From Mactra quadrangularis (Eukaryota > Mollusca > Bivalvia > Venerida > Mactridae): 64,000 bases of DNA. Positions within the stretch are counted from its first letter, which is position 1, and each line of letters starts with the position of its first letter. This document shows, piece after piece, positions 1-11,195 of the stretch. Where the stretch lies: positions 9,137,270 through 9,201,269 of the forward strand of contig CM046295.1 of NCBI GenBank assembly GCA_025267735.1, given 5' to 3'. A program made the translations under genes and the position numbers. The notes below the pieces were generated by a model. The model did no database searches, had not been told where the DNA came from, and worked only from the letters and a program-made list of their open reading frames with translations.

Positions 1-1358
1 GTATAGCTGCAATGCAGAAACCTTCAACGATCGTGACAAAGTGAACCCCCCCCCTTTTCAGCTTGCCCATACTTTCAAGCGTAACCCTTTGACTGTAATG
101 AAACTTTTTAGAAAGTTTGGGCAAACCAGAAGTGTTAAAGACTTGATAAGCCAGAGAAGACGGCAAGAATGGGCTATGATACCTTAGGATATCATTCAGA
201 ACTACATAATCTCATTGCGACCAAGGTGTCTTGCAGTTATACGAGCGAGCTGAAGATGGCCATACTCGTTATTGATGTGAATTTGTACTTTGTTGGTACC
301 AATATTGTTACTGCTCATAAGAAGTCAGTTATTTTTCAATTCATTCTGCGTTTTGCTTATAAATAAAATACTATTTGATGAACAGTTTCTACAAATTTTA
401 TATCAATAGCTTACGTATCAACCCAGTTATGACTAAATATATAGGTGTATACTTAGAAAAGTTGTTAAGTGTAATACATGTACTTCTTTTTATATGAGTC
501 TGTTTGAATATTTAGGGGCATTGACATTAGAAGGTGAAAACTTCTGTCCTGTCTTACCTGCTTGTCGCCAGTAGATTTGTGAATTATACATTATTATACA
601 CAGCAAGGGAACATAATATGACGTCACGTATCCAGAGTTGTGTGTAGTTGATGAAGACAGTCATGGAGTCTGCGTCACTGTTCAAGTGACGTTTGATCAA
701 TTTTAGCTGTACCCATGTGTTAAATTTTGTGGAAAACGTGCTTTGCATTTTTATTGACGTATTCATTAATATTAGTGAATAGTAACTAGATAGAATTTTA
801 GGATTAAGACTTTTAAAGTCTTTAAGGGACCGACAATTGTTGTATTAGACTTTATGTGACAGACGTATTTACAGCTGGGACAACTCTCTGAAGATTCTGT
901 AGATCTAAACCCCGTCGAGGTGTTTCGAATCAGGCGCGTAAGAGGATATGAATATTGGGGTCACAGATGGGGTGGGTATGGGAGGAATGTCCCCTCCGAT
1001 CGGTCGAAAATTTTTGTGAATGTAAGCCTCTGAAACTCGATTTCCAGCTCTTTCAGTACCCCCTGTTTAAGAATAAATCTTAGTATTAGACCTCAAGATT
1101 TTCAATATGACATTGTGTCATGAAAAATTACCTCACGGTCCCATTGCCGCTGCTTGCCGGAATATTTGGACCGCGGCCCCTGCGGCCCCAGCTCATACGC
1201 GCCTGCGAATGCAAGCGTTAGATTACGGACGTAATAGTTATTTCGTGTACAGTTGGCTACAAAACTCCTCACAGTGCTTACGTCACGCTTTGATTAATGA
1301 TTTTATAAAGAAAAATATTTAACTACTTCAGGGAGTTTGACTTTACTATTTTACTATC
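1..1358. other. Unassigned sequence
   Basis: I see no gene here. There is a short C-run at 47-54 and a GC-richer patch at about 1136-1215. The open frame through that patch has no recognisable domain, splice context or repeat partner in the window. AT-rich elsewhere. Confidence 0.5.
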
Positions 1359-1392
1359 TATTTCACGCGGTTCGATAGTATAGCGTGAAATA
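1359..1392. repeat. Perfect 10-bp hairpin
   Basis: TATTTCACGC at 1359-1368 is matched by its exact complement GCGTGAAATA at 1383-1392, with a 14-base loop. It is probably the relic of a small inverted-repeat element. No target duplication is visible. Confidence 0.4.
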
Positions 1393-2035
1393 TTTGTCTT
1401 AACGCGACGCAGTTTTCATACAGTGATTGTATTGGTCAGTTGCACGAGAAAAGCGTGAAAATGTTTCTATTTTAATATGTGTAGTAATTTAGATTTGAAT
1501 CATTCTACCAGGCGACTTCACACTGTCAACACCTTGTTTCCTACAAATCTATATTATTTGCATAATATATATATATGATAATAATAGCCAGTTTCATGAT
1601 ATTAATGCTGAAACTAAAACACATTTATTAACGTATTTCAGTTTATCAGTCATGATGCTATTTATTACCTATACATATACAATGTTATATGTTTTAAAAT
1701 TGTTTTTGGAAGTATATATTTTAAGGACTATGTAATACACTTAGTACATTTAAAAACGCACACAATATAACCGGCTATATTTTAATACTAGGCAGTATCT
1801 GTGTGTGTTCATTGCTTTATACTATCATTTGGCACGACAATCTTTGCATTAAATGTGTAAAAAATGGTACACAGTTACTCATTCACTGTCTGTCCTCTAC
1901 CCTCTCTAAAATCACGAATTTACGACTATTGGCTTCTTCACGAGAATCTCGTGCTCCAATTTACACACATTCGGACAACTGTTGATAGTCACATGGTAAA
2001 AACACACTCTGTGTTGATTTCGTCCAGTTTTCACC
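1393..2035. other. Unassigned AT-rich sequence upstream of the Tc1 relic
   Basis: No gene is visible. The last ~120 bases before 2036 may be the 5' leader of the Tc1-type element, but I could not find its terminal inverted repeat, so the left end of that element is undefined. Confidence 0.4.
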
Positions 2036-2317
2036 ATGCCACGTCTAAACAAAGATGAGCGAAATATGGCCATCGGCATGTTCCTTGCCGGAAGTGCCAA
2101 AAACGCAATAGCAATGCGGCTTGGATGTCACCATTCCACAATTTCTAGACTTGTGGCCCGATATGACCAGACCGGGAAGGTTTGCGAACGTTCTCGACCA
2201 GGTAGACCACGTGTTACTACTCCTCGACAAGACCACTACATAAGGGTATCTCATCTGAGGAACCGCTTCTTAGCAGCAACAACCACTGCCAGAAGAACTG
2301 TAGGCATCCACGGGTAA
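2036..2317 (+). pseudogene. Tc1-type transposase, N-terminal DNA-binding fragment
   Basis: A 93-residue frame from ATG at 2036 matches the start of Tc1/mariner-superfamily transposases. Those enzymes bind the element ends through a paired-like bipartite helix-turn-helix and cut and paste DNA with a DDE/DDD catalytic domain. A DER-N-AIGM-type start is followed by a first helix-turn-helix (about residues 5-50, with STISRLVARY in the recognition-helix region), a GRPRVTTPRQD linker with the GRPR AT-hook-like motif (about 56-66), and the start of the second helix-turn-helix ending ARRTVG. A full protein is about 340 residues. Here it stops after the second motif begins, so there is no catalytic domain. 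The break coincides with GG|GTAAGTG, whose TAA is the in-frame stop and which also reads as a consensus 5' splice site. A truncated relic is most likely; exon use is possible but unproven. Confidence 0.8.
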
Positions 2318-3289
2318 GTGTTTAAATGAAAATAAACTGAATTTTACCGGTTTTAGTTATTTCATTGAAAAACAAAATTTGCCAGATTCATGGTTGTCAT
2401 AGCGTTAAGATTGATTTTTAGTTTCTATACACTTGTGATGAGATAGATTTAGTTGTGTTTTTCCTGATCATTGGTTAATATTTACATGTATATATTCGGA
2501 TATGGCCGTCCGGCTAGAGAAAAGTTAGCTTTGCTTGAAAATAGAGCCAACAAATATGTCTTTTCAGAATGAGGTCTAACATTCAAGCGATACGACATTG
2601 ACAAATAGACACAGGTTTCCAGAGTGAATTTTTGTTTTAAATTTTTTATCTCTGGTTGTTCCTGGGCGAGTCGAATCGCAGAAGTGAAAAGATCTGTCAT
2701 AAAAGGATTCATTTATTTTGTAGCATATATTATAAGTACGCTTTAGTAGATTCTGCCTTTTACATATATGGTTAAGAACGATTGGTGTTTGTTGAAATAC
2801 TTTAAAACCATGTAATATATTTATAGTGATAGCCATGTACATTTAAAATTTTGTATTCATTTTATTGTTAATCTGCCGACTGTAAAGTTCAACGCAATAA
2901 ATACACATCCTCTGGCCGTGCATATAAGTGTTAGTGTTTTTATTTATATACAGTACGGAGTCCAGTTTGGACAAATAATTTCTTACTTTTTATGACAAAA
3001 AGCTGAAAGATTTGACTTGATCTCGTGAATTGCATGAACTTAGGGGCCTACTACACTGACAGAATTAACTCAGATATTATGGTATATATGGTATTACCAT
3101 TTGCCCCAGGCGATTACTTAGCGCTTTCGAAGCTATGTGTAACTGCATTCTGTACACAAACGGGTTGATATCTTCACCGTCTATTTATAGAATGCGTGTA
3201 ACTGTTCACTCAATGTACCACGTGATTGCTCATTTACGCGCGAAATCGCTGGGATCAGCGCCATTTTAGTTGATATTCTGTTTGGAAGG
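2318..3289. other. Unassigned sequence with possible promoter region at its end
   Basis: Most of this is AT-rich with no gene. The last ~80 bases before 3290 hold CACGTG (about 3219-3224) and a short GC-richer patch including GCGCG. That would suit a transcription start for the candidate exon at 3290, but no TATA box or initiator can be asserted. Confidence 0.25.
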
Positions 3290-3306
3290 ATGGATTTTTG
3301 TTTCGG
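3290..3306 (+). CDS. Candidate first coding exon of gene A (MDFCFG)
   Basis: ATG at 3290 opens five codons (MDFCF) plus GG, followed directly by the consensus donor GTAAGT at 3307. The sequence before it is locally less AT-rich and carries a CACGTG. The exon ends in phase 2, which fits the candidate exon at 8983 that begins with one completing base. The stretch is very short and could arise by chance. The link to the downstream exons rests only on phase, strand and order, and would imply a gene of about 20 kb reaching 23171. Confidence 0.22.
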
Positions 3307-3668
3307 GTAAGTTATTTTATGTTTGAATGAAATTTTTGTAATTTATGCCATATTTCATGCTCCTTTTCTCATATGTTGAATAAAAGATGTTCTAACACGC
3401 CTTGGTAGGCTACCGACATTTCTTTAATAGCTCATTGCAGACTCACGTGCAAGCATGCATGCGCGAGTAAGTTTTCTCTAGCTACACTGAACGGGGTTTC
3501 TTACTGAATGGAAAAAATCAAACGCTGGATTCAAATTTACGGGAACTGTCTATGTTTAAACATTATTACCATTTACTATAAAGTAAAACACACATACTCT
3601 TGTACAATGAAGTACTGACTATGACTATGAGGATGATGATCAAAATATTTTATTCAAATTCAAGGCAG

Positions 3669-5614
3669 CAGGCGCGTATCTACCATTACGCACTTTACGC
3701 ACGTGCGTAACATCATTTCCAGAAATCGAAAATCTAAAAGTACCAAAAACACAGAGAAATTGGATGCCTAACCCGCTTTAGGCATTATTTGACTCGAATG
3801 TGATAATTTTACTTCATGAAAATGTAATATAAAATAGGAAATATTGAGCAATACACTAAGGCCATGCCAAGTTGGAATTTTGTTAAGCGTCAACTCAAGT
3901 TTGACAAACCTAGGTACCTATTCACAAAAACACACACACCGAAAACGAAAACACATGTCCATTTTAGCTAGTACTCACATAAATAAGTACTTGATAGTAC
4001 ATGAATGTTTATGACATTAATGTGAGATTAAAGTAATTCTATAAAAAGTATATACAACATACACATGTACATTTTCATTAATCAAATACACAGAAACAAT
4101 AAACTATCAGTATTTCCTCAGAAAATCAGTTATCGAATCCCAGAATAAAATAATTATTTAAGAAAATTTCACCAACAATTTTTTTTTTGATTTAGGACTA
4201 TAAAATCTACGCTCACGCGGACGCTTAACAAAATTCCGGTATGGCATGGCCTAATTAATCACTTTGTCTTTTTTATGCACAGCAAAACTTCTTTCAAAAC
4301 TGATTGATTGAAAACGGAAAGCAACTGTATTGGTATAAGCAAGGGCAATTTGTTATTATTGGCTTATAACTCAGTAGTGGCAGAGACATAGCATCTGGTG
4401 TTAATATTTATTAAATTTTACGCTTTAATATATTGCATTTTAACTTGATATAACAATGAATAAAGTTAGGGGAAACGCTGTCCAATTTTTAATTAGGGGG
4501 GGGGGGGGTATCTCGGGAAAACTTGATGGTAATGTACCCTAAATAATAAGTAAAATGTATTGCAGTATAGTCCATTTGTTCTTAACTGTCAAAGTTGAAC
4601 AATTTTATGGGGATTAAATGCAAACTATCAAAATAATAAGATCAACAACACGACGTCACGGTGAAGCTATTCATCTTTGACAGTTGAGAAACAACAAACT
4701 TGTTTAATAAGTCACTCACATGAAAGCCTACATATTATTTGAATGCAGTTACATCTACTTTTAAAGAACTATACTATATAATAGACTTTGATGTTTTAAA
4801 CAGTATGCAATTATTCTACATTGAATTTATTTACTCGTCGGTTTTTTTAAGTTTTTTTAATCAAACTCAATGCACATTCTAAAAGATTTTAATTAATATC
4901 TAACAAACTTAATGTTCACCTTCTAAAAGTATCGCTGACATAATGAATAGTAAGGTATGTACATATACTGAAAAACACGACTCATGACTAGAACCAATTA
5001 AATGAATATTTACATTATTATATGAAAAGGAATCAAGCATATTTATAATCCATACAAATGATTATTTTGGCATACAAATCCTCGATATTTACCAAAAGTT
5101 AAATATATTATATTGGATATTTATATGCTATTGACATCAAAACAACAAAAGTAAGATTATGTCGTGTGAACATATGTCTTATTTTTACTACACATCATAC
5201 CTTTTTATCTAATATAGATCTAAGACAAAAACAGTGAGCGAATTTATGGATGTTGAGTAGCATTTGACTGATTTCAACGTGTTGATTAAAACAATGATTA
5301 CGATGTCATTCATCTGCATACACTTTCTCTAAGGTTATTATGTTTGATACAGTTTCTATTGTTTGTAAATGGGATCATGTTAACGTGTTGTTATATTAAA
5401 TTCAAAATGTTCAATTTTTATTTGCCCGCTTGAAAATTGCAAATTTCATAAAAATAGGATGGAAAAAAAGATAATTTCTGTTGTCTAATTAGCTTGGAAG
5501 CGGTCGCATAAGTATCACCAAAATGCATCTTAGCCAAAAAATATTTCCATGGAGGTCATGCCCCGGACCCTTAACACTGTGCGTAACCTCAAAAATGGCC
5601 TAGATACGCGCCTG
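3669..5614. mobile_element. Non-autonomous hAT-type element, copy 1
   Basis: The element starts CAGGCGCGTATCT and ends with the exact complement AGATACGCGCCTG. It is flanked by a perfect 8-bp target duplication, CAAGGCAG (3661-3668 and 5615-5622). An 8-bp duplication and CA-initial short inverted repeats define the hAT superfamily. Subterminal GCGTAA motifs repeat near both ends, as expected for transposase-binding sites. No transposase frame is present, so it would have to be moved by an enzyme supplied elsewhere. It is related along much of its length to the copy at 6859-8684 and carries a nested MITE at 3860-4251. Confidence 0.85.
3860..4251. mobile_element. PIF/Harbinger-like MITE nested in hAT copy 1
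   Basis: A 392-bp element with terminal inverted repeats of about 32 bp: GGCCATGCC, a variable stretch, then GGAATTTTGTTAAGCGTC at the left, with the complement at the right. It is flanked by TAA on both sides (3857-3859, 4252-4254), the 3-bp TWA target duplication of PIF/Harbinger elements. The second hAT copy has no insertion at the corresponding place, which acts as an empty site. No coding capacity. Confidence 0.75.
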
Positions 5615-5738
5615 CAAGGCAGCTGCATGTACATATTCATGTTTAAGGTTCAGTATATGAAGTTTACTGATGTAATTGGTAGTTTTTAGGATGAATAGTC
5701 AAAATCCTGGAACTTTACTTGGTTTATCATTAACTCAT

Positions 5739-6033
5739 GCCCGTAGGAACAGGGGGAGGCTGGGGTGGGGGAGGTCTTAGCCCCCCCCAATATTTTCAGC
5801 AGTTATAGTGATTGAGGATCTTTATTTAATCTGTCACACTAAATTGATTGATACATGTGTGATTTTTCGGCAAAATCAATTTTGCAAACACTTTTATGGA
5901 ACAAGATGTTCAAATGCAGTGTAAAATTGAACTTAAACATAAGTACTGTAACATTAGGAAACGTTTTCTTTTTCTTAAAATAAATCGCAACAAATTAGCC
6001 CCACCCCCAATCTGAAAATGCTTCCTACATGCC
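5739..6033. mobile_element. Possible G-rich MITE with GTAGGAA ends
   Basis: The left end reads CCCGTAGGAA followed by G-rich sequence and then CCCCCCCCAATATTTTCAG. The right end reads CCCCACCCCCAATCTGAAAATG then CTTCCTACATG, which is broadly the inverse. The ends are degenerate and no clean target duplication is seen, so superfamily and exact borders are open. Confidence 0.4.
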
Positions 6034-6490
6034 TGAATTAACCCAATAGCTTTAAGTGTCTGACAATTGAATTAGATTGGTGAGAATTACTAAGTCTTGT
6101 TTCATATAGTTGAGCTTGTTGATAATATTGCCTGGAACTTATTAAAACTGGCTGGTGTTTAAAAAATCAAGACAATGGCTGTCAGCATCTTAGATCAATG
6201 AATTAAATTAATGAATTTTAAAAATGTATAATGACTATGTGTGTTATCTTATTCTTTCAGGTCAGATAGTTATACATATATCTATGCATGAGTATCAACT
6301 GTATAAGAAATGATGGTGACGTAGGTGTAATGCTGTCTATAAAGGTTAAACAGCAATACAGGTCTTATGTGAGTATCTATTGTTTTAACCAATTGATTGT
6401 AATTTTAAAATTGACTTGTATTTTTATGGTACATCATATCAAGGACCTGTAATCTTATTTAATGTAGAGCTATGACATCATGTAGTATAC

Positions 6491-6743
6491 CATAGGGGGA
6501 TTTAGCGAGGGGGGGTCTGTGGGTCCGGATCCCCCTAGAATTTCCAAAATGTACATGTCCATTAGTATTTTTCTTGACTGTAAGTCATTTTTAAGTAGCA
6601 CGAAACAATTTTTCTCGGTGCTTAACATAGATTTAATGGTTATGTAGTTTTTATTATTAATATGTTGCATGGTTCAAAAGTTTGGACCCCCCTAGAAAAA
6701 GTTCGGACACCCCCCCCAGAAAAAAATCCTGGTGCCGCCGCTG
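6491..6743. mobile_element. Small hAT5-like MITE, copy 1
   Basis: A 253-bp element starting CATAGGGGGAT and ending GCCGCCGCTG, flanked by TATAC on both sides (6486-6490, 6744-6748). It shares a central ~180-bp block, including TTCTTGACTGTAAGT and TTTTTCTCGGTGCTTAACAT, with the element at 60512-60812, which also has a 5-bp duplication. Its CAGGGGCGGATCCAG-like ends resemble hAT families; the 5-bp duplication suggests the hAT5 group. Confidence 0.7.
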
Positions 6744-6858
6744 TATACACTGTGTATACACCGCTGTATGTTGAATTATGATGTTATTGAGCATATGTTT
6801 CATTGTTAACATGTTGTTATTAGTTTCACATCTGATATACAATAATTGAGTCTGCAGT

Positions 6859-8684
6859 CAGGCGCGTATCTGCCATTACGCACTTTACGCACATGGGTAA
6901 CTTTGATTCTAGAGATCGAAAATCTAAAAGTGCCAAAAACACTGAGAAATTGGATGCTTAACCAGGGTTAGGCATTATTTGAATCGACTGTGTTTTGTCA
7001 TATCTTTACTCCATGAAAATGTCATATAAATGACACATTAAACCACACAGATTACTTCTATGTCTGCTTGTGCACATTGAAACTTCTTTCAAAAAAGACT
7101 CTTGAGTAATGACCAAAAACAATTAATTATTTATGTAATTATATGATTAGAAATCTTACTATAATCAATGCAAATGATCATTTTGGTGAGCAAATTCTTG
7201 ATATATACCAAAAGTGATTTCCACATTAATTTTGTAAAGTAAAATATAAATCTTTGGGCCCTCGAATTACACTCACCACGCGTTTTACTATCTGTAAAGT
7301 AGTACATGTATCTCGTACCTATTACAAGTGCTGTCTGAACAATCTCTTAGCTCGAAATTCACTGAAATAGTGCCTGTATGTGAAAATCTTTGGTTTCAAA
7401 AGTTTAAAACCAAATTTAAAAGTAGATAATACAGGACTGTGGCCGCACACCATCAGACTCTGTTTTCTCATATATTGAGTATTTATATGTTATTGACATT
7501 TAAACAGTATAAATAAGATTATGTTTTCTAATTACTGCATTCATAACTTTTTATCTATTATAAGAAAAAAACAGTCTTTAATAAGGCCTTGATGGTGAGC
7601 GACCTTTGTCCTCGGTTGCTTACTTTATCTTCAGATATGTAAACAAACTTTGAAATTTAAGATTTTAACATAAACACTATCTCAGTTTAATGTCTTACTA
7701 ACATATTGTTCAGACAACATTTAAAGTTGTTGTATATTACTTTGCAAGAAATGACAACAGAACGTCTGACCGGATCTTATGGCTATTCACAGGGAACTTT
7801 CTATTGGCATATATAAGTGACTGATACCTTTGCTCACCAAATACAGTGACGTTTTGCGCTATTTTTTGTTTGAATGTTTAGTAGCATTATTAAATAATAT
7901 GTTAACATGTTTCATACAGTTAACAGTTTCTATTGTTTGTAAATGTGATCATGTTATTGCAATGTTATATCAGGGATTCTACATGACAGGGATTTGTAAC
8001 AAAGTGCTTTTTTTAATTTTCTCGATCGTCACTGTCTATAACTGGCTGAAGCAGGCTGTACAAACTATTCCAGAGTTTAAAAACTTGATTTATGTTTTTT
8101 TACATGTCTTCCATGCAACTTGTGAATGTTTCTGAGATTTTTGACAAAAAAGTGTTGCAATTATGATCGAAAATATGACTTTAAGCGATGTAAAATAGGG
8201 CTAAAAATGGCAGATCGGACGGGAAAATGCATTATTTTGTGTAACAGTCTGTGAGCGTAATTTACCTCAAAATCATCTAGAAACACATTTTTCCTAACAA
8301 TAATGTCATTTTGAATGGTACTGGTAAAAATTGCATCTGAATATTTTTATTTAAACTTGTTTTCCGTATTGGCCGAAATGATAGCGACGACAGTGAAATT
8401 CGATGAAAATCTATTATATTTACTTATCGTTACAAATCCCTGTTATATAAAATTCCCTTGTTATATTCAATTCAAAATGTCCACTTTTTACTCGTATTTG
8501 CCCGTATGAAATGGCAGATAGCATTAAAATAGAATTGAACGAAGGGTATTTCTGTTAGCATACAACCGGTGGCTTAAGTATCATCAAAATACACCTTAGC
8601 AAATGTAGCGAATAAACATCTAGGGGCATGCCCTCGACCCACTATTTTGTGCGTAACCTCAAAAACGGCCTAGATACGCGCCTG
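6859..8684. mobile_element. Non-autonomous hAT-type element, copy 2
   Basis: It has the same terminal inverted repeat (CAGGCGCGTATCT) and the same subterminal GCGTAA motifs as the element at 3669. It is flanked by a different perfect 8-bp duplication, TCTGCAGT (6851-6858, 8685-8692), so it is an independent insertion. Internal homology to copy 1 includes the block starting ATCGAAAATCTAAAAGT near the left end and TTTCTATTGTTTGTAAATG in the right half. The longest internal frame (7830-8135, 101 codons) has no transposase motif that I can see. Confidence 0.85.
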
Positions 8685-8719
8685 TCTGCAGTCGGGCCTC
8701 TACATTAATTTTTTTCCCT

Positions 8720-8793
8720 ACTAGTCTGGTCAGGCTAGTAAATGCCCTAATCCACTAGCCCTGACCAATATTTCACTAGCCCTGACCAAGGAC
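8720..8793. repeat. Short TE remnant with CACTAGCCCTGACCA repeats
   Basis: CTAGTCTGGTCAGGCTAGT is followed by two direct copies of CACTAGCCCTGACCA, which are its approximate complement. This looks like one end of a small inverted-repeat element. No other end was found. Confidence 0.3.
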
Positions 8794-8982
8794 CCTTTAT
8801 ATACATGTAATTATTACATAATTGCATAACATGTTATGTAATAGTTTATTCATCTTTTCAGATGTTGATGAATATAGTCAGCCATTCTGGATGAGTTTCA
8901 ATAAATGGTGATCATATGATAGACATGTACATATTATTTCCGACTAGAAATTTTGATATTATACATTGTCGACTGAACTCAG

Positions 8983-9017
8983 ATTTTCGACTGTGATTCT
9001 GAACAAGACAAAAAATG
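8983..9017 (+). CDS. Candidate short exon of gene A
   Basis: A 35-nt stretch after CTCAG and before ATG|GTAAGC. Read with one completing base first, it encodes FSTVILNKTKN and then a split glycine that joins in phase with the exon at 9075. The donor is good but the acceptor lacks a clear pyrimidine tract. It is phase-compatible with the candidate first exon ending at 3306. Chance is a real alternative. Confidence 0.25.
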
Positions 9018-9074
9018 GTAAGCATTTTGATACATTTTTCATTCATCATCTATGTATATTCTGATAAATTTTAG

Positions 9075-9140
9075 GAAGAAGACGGTTAGTTACAGAGGAT
9101 GATTATCTAGTACTGGTTCTTCCCAGGAAATGCTTGTTAG
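9075..9140 (+). CDS. Candidate internal exon of gene A
   Basis: A 66-nt stretch between AAATTTTAG and the donor GTGAAT. Only one frame is open through the upstream candidate and it reads RRRLVTEDDYLVLVLPRKC, a hydrophobic beta-strand-like core flanked by charged residues, which is more protein-like than the surrounding AT-rich sequence. It ends in phase 1. It does not pair directly with the exon at 20739, so at least one exon between 9.1 and 20.7 kb would be missing from my reading. I do not recognise the family. Confidence 0.32.
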
Positions 9141-10180
9141 GTGAATTGTCTCTCTAATGTTTACTATGAACATAAAACGAACAAATTAAGTCACATACAA
9201 AGGGAGATAATCTAAAAACTAACTATGTAGTTGATATACTGGTATTTGATATTTGATCAACTGTAAGTGATCCATGCATTTACCTTAGTGATTTAAATAC
9301 TTTTTACAGTAATTTTGTTTACGTGATCAATGAATGTAGTCTACTTGATAGTTGTCTTTATGTACTGCAGTTGTATTAATGTTTCCACCTCTGACAGTTG
9401 AATAAAATAGAATTATACATGTCTTAATTGTTCAACTATAATTTAGTTGTTAATGATATAATGCAGTATTTTGTATTCGTGTCAAATTGTTAATATTTCA
9501 TTTTTTTCTCTTTACTATTTTACAAATATGTTTTTCCAATTTGATACAAACAGTTAAGCATGTCCGATTTAATCATTAGGTAAAAAATACTCCTTGCAAA
9601 AGTGGTGTTTTGTGAACATGCAAGTTAAATGTAGCTGATCTTTTCTGCCTTAGATGTTGTTGTTGTTGTTGTACTGTAGTGATTACACAGAAATGTTTGT
9701 AACCTTATTTCTTTTTTTATGAATTGTAATCTCTGATGCACATCTAAAAGTGCCAAGCTGATCTGTTTTGGAATAAAAAACATAAATGCTAAATATAATT
9801 GGGTTTTTCTAGAATTTTTTTGTTTTATTTGTTAATATTTTGAACTTAAACAGTTCTAAAAGATATACGTACCTTGTTTACAGGTATTTGATAAACAGCA
9901 TTGTTTTTAAATTCAATTTCAAAAAACACCTGTCTTTTTATAGTTTAGTATATTGACATTGACTGTTCTAGCTTTATTTATGTAAATAATGAAAAATATG
10001 CAGATTAAAAAAATAATACAATAATTAAGATATAAACAAGAGTCCAGGAGAGCTAGACTACAAAGAAGGTGTGCTTGCTGTCATAATACAACAATAATTT
10101 GTGTTGATGCAGTATTAAACTTGTTAAAACCATAAAAAAATTTTGTTGGCTCCAATGGCCCCAAAGTGGTGACAACCTTT
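9141..10180. other. Unassigned sequence, possibly intronic
   Basis: It holds the motif AAAGGGAGATAAT near 9198, common in molluscan DNA, and a short TTG microsatellite near 9655-9671. No gene or element borders were found. Confidence 0.4.
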
Positions 10181-11195
10181 TTTATATGCCCGAAAGAATT
10201 TCGGATATATTATGTTATATCCCCTTGCGTCCGTCTGTCCGTCCGTCTGTCCGATGATTGCCCATATCGGGTAGAAGACCCCTATTGATTTTTGGGTCAC
10301 ATGGTCAAAGGTCAAGGTCACTATTACAATAAAACTGAAAACAGTTTCCGGAGCATAACTTAAGTTCCATTTGGTCAACAATATTCAAACTTCATATGAT
10401 GATTGCCCATATCAGGTAGAAGACCCCTATTGATTTTGGGGTCACATGGTCAAAGGTCAAGGTCACTATTACAATAAAACTGAAAACAGTTTCTGGAGCA
10501 TAACTTAAGTTCCATTTAGCCCACAATATTCACACTTCATATGATGTTTGCCCATATCGGGTAGAAAACCCCTATTGATTTTGGGGTCACATGGTCAAAG
10601 GTCAAGGTCACTATTACAATAAAACTGAAAACAGTTTCCGGAGCATAACTTAAGTTCCATTTGGTCAACAATAATCAAACTTCATATGATGATTGCCCAT
10701 ATCAGGTAGAAGACCCCTATTGATTTTGGGGTCACATGGTCAAAGGTCAAGGTCACTATTACAATTAAACTGAAAACAGTTTCCGGAGCATAACTTTAGT
10801 TCCATTTGGTCAGCAATATTTAAACTTGATATGATGATTGTCCATATCAGGTAGAAGACCCCTATTGATTTTTGGGTCACAAGGTCAAAGGTCACTATTA
10901 CCTTTTAACTGAAAACAGTTTCCGGAGCATAACTTCAGTTCCATAAGTTCAACAATATTCAAACTTCATATGATGATTGTCCATATCGGGTAGAACACCC
11001 CTATTGATTTTGGAGTCACATGGTCAAAGGTCAAGGTCACTATTACCTTAAAACTTTTTTCTCCACTTTGTTTTCCACAATTATTCATAATATGATATTC
11101 ATATGAAATATTCTCATGTCTTACAAATGCATTATCTTAACAAAAAAAACAACACTTTCAGGCATATAATGCTCCGCCCAGCAGTGCTCTTGTTC
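10181..11195. mobile_element. Helentron/HINE-like element A with tandem-repeat core
   Basis: The 5' end TTATATGCCCGAAAGAATTTCGG folds as a hairpin (CCGAAA with TTTCGG, flanked by ATAT pairing) and leads into a short GTCC/GTCT microsatellite. The core is an array of ~145-bp units. The 3' end has CAGGCATATAA, the inverse of the 5' end, then a CCGCCCAGCAG hairpin and a CTCTTGTT terminus. Asymmetric inverted ends, a core of tandem repeats and a 3' hairpin are the hallmarks of Helentron-associated (HINE/DINE-type) non-autonomous elements, known in bivalves. No Rep/helicase coding sequence is present. The same architecture recurs at 16155. Confidence 0.6.
10253..11060. repeat. Six tandem ~145-bp units
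   Basis: Units begin GATGATTGCCCATATC at 10253, 10398, 10543 (GATGTTTGCC variant), 10688, 10833 and 10972; spacing is 145 bp except a 139-bp fifth unit. Most units contain GGTCAAAGGTCAAGGTCAC. The first five are very similar; the sixth is more diverged and truncated. Confidence 0.9.

Noticed and set aside
6262..6370. Possible gene A exon after TTATTCTTTCAG
   Set aside because: All three frames from this acceptor contain stops. A frame is open only if a weak downstream AG (about 6292) is used, so it was not called.
8844..8910. Possible exon encoding DEYSQPFWMSFNKW after CATCTTTTCAG
   Set aside because: The only suitable frame meets TGA at the candidate donor (GTGATC), which is weak, and the phase does not fit its neighbours.
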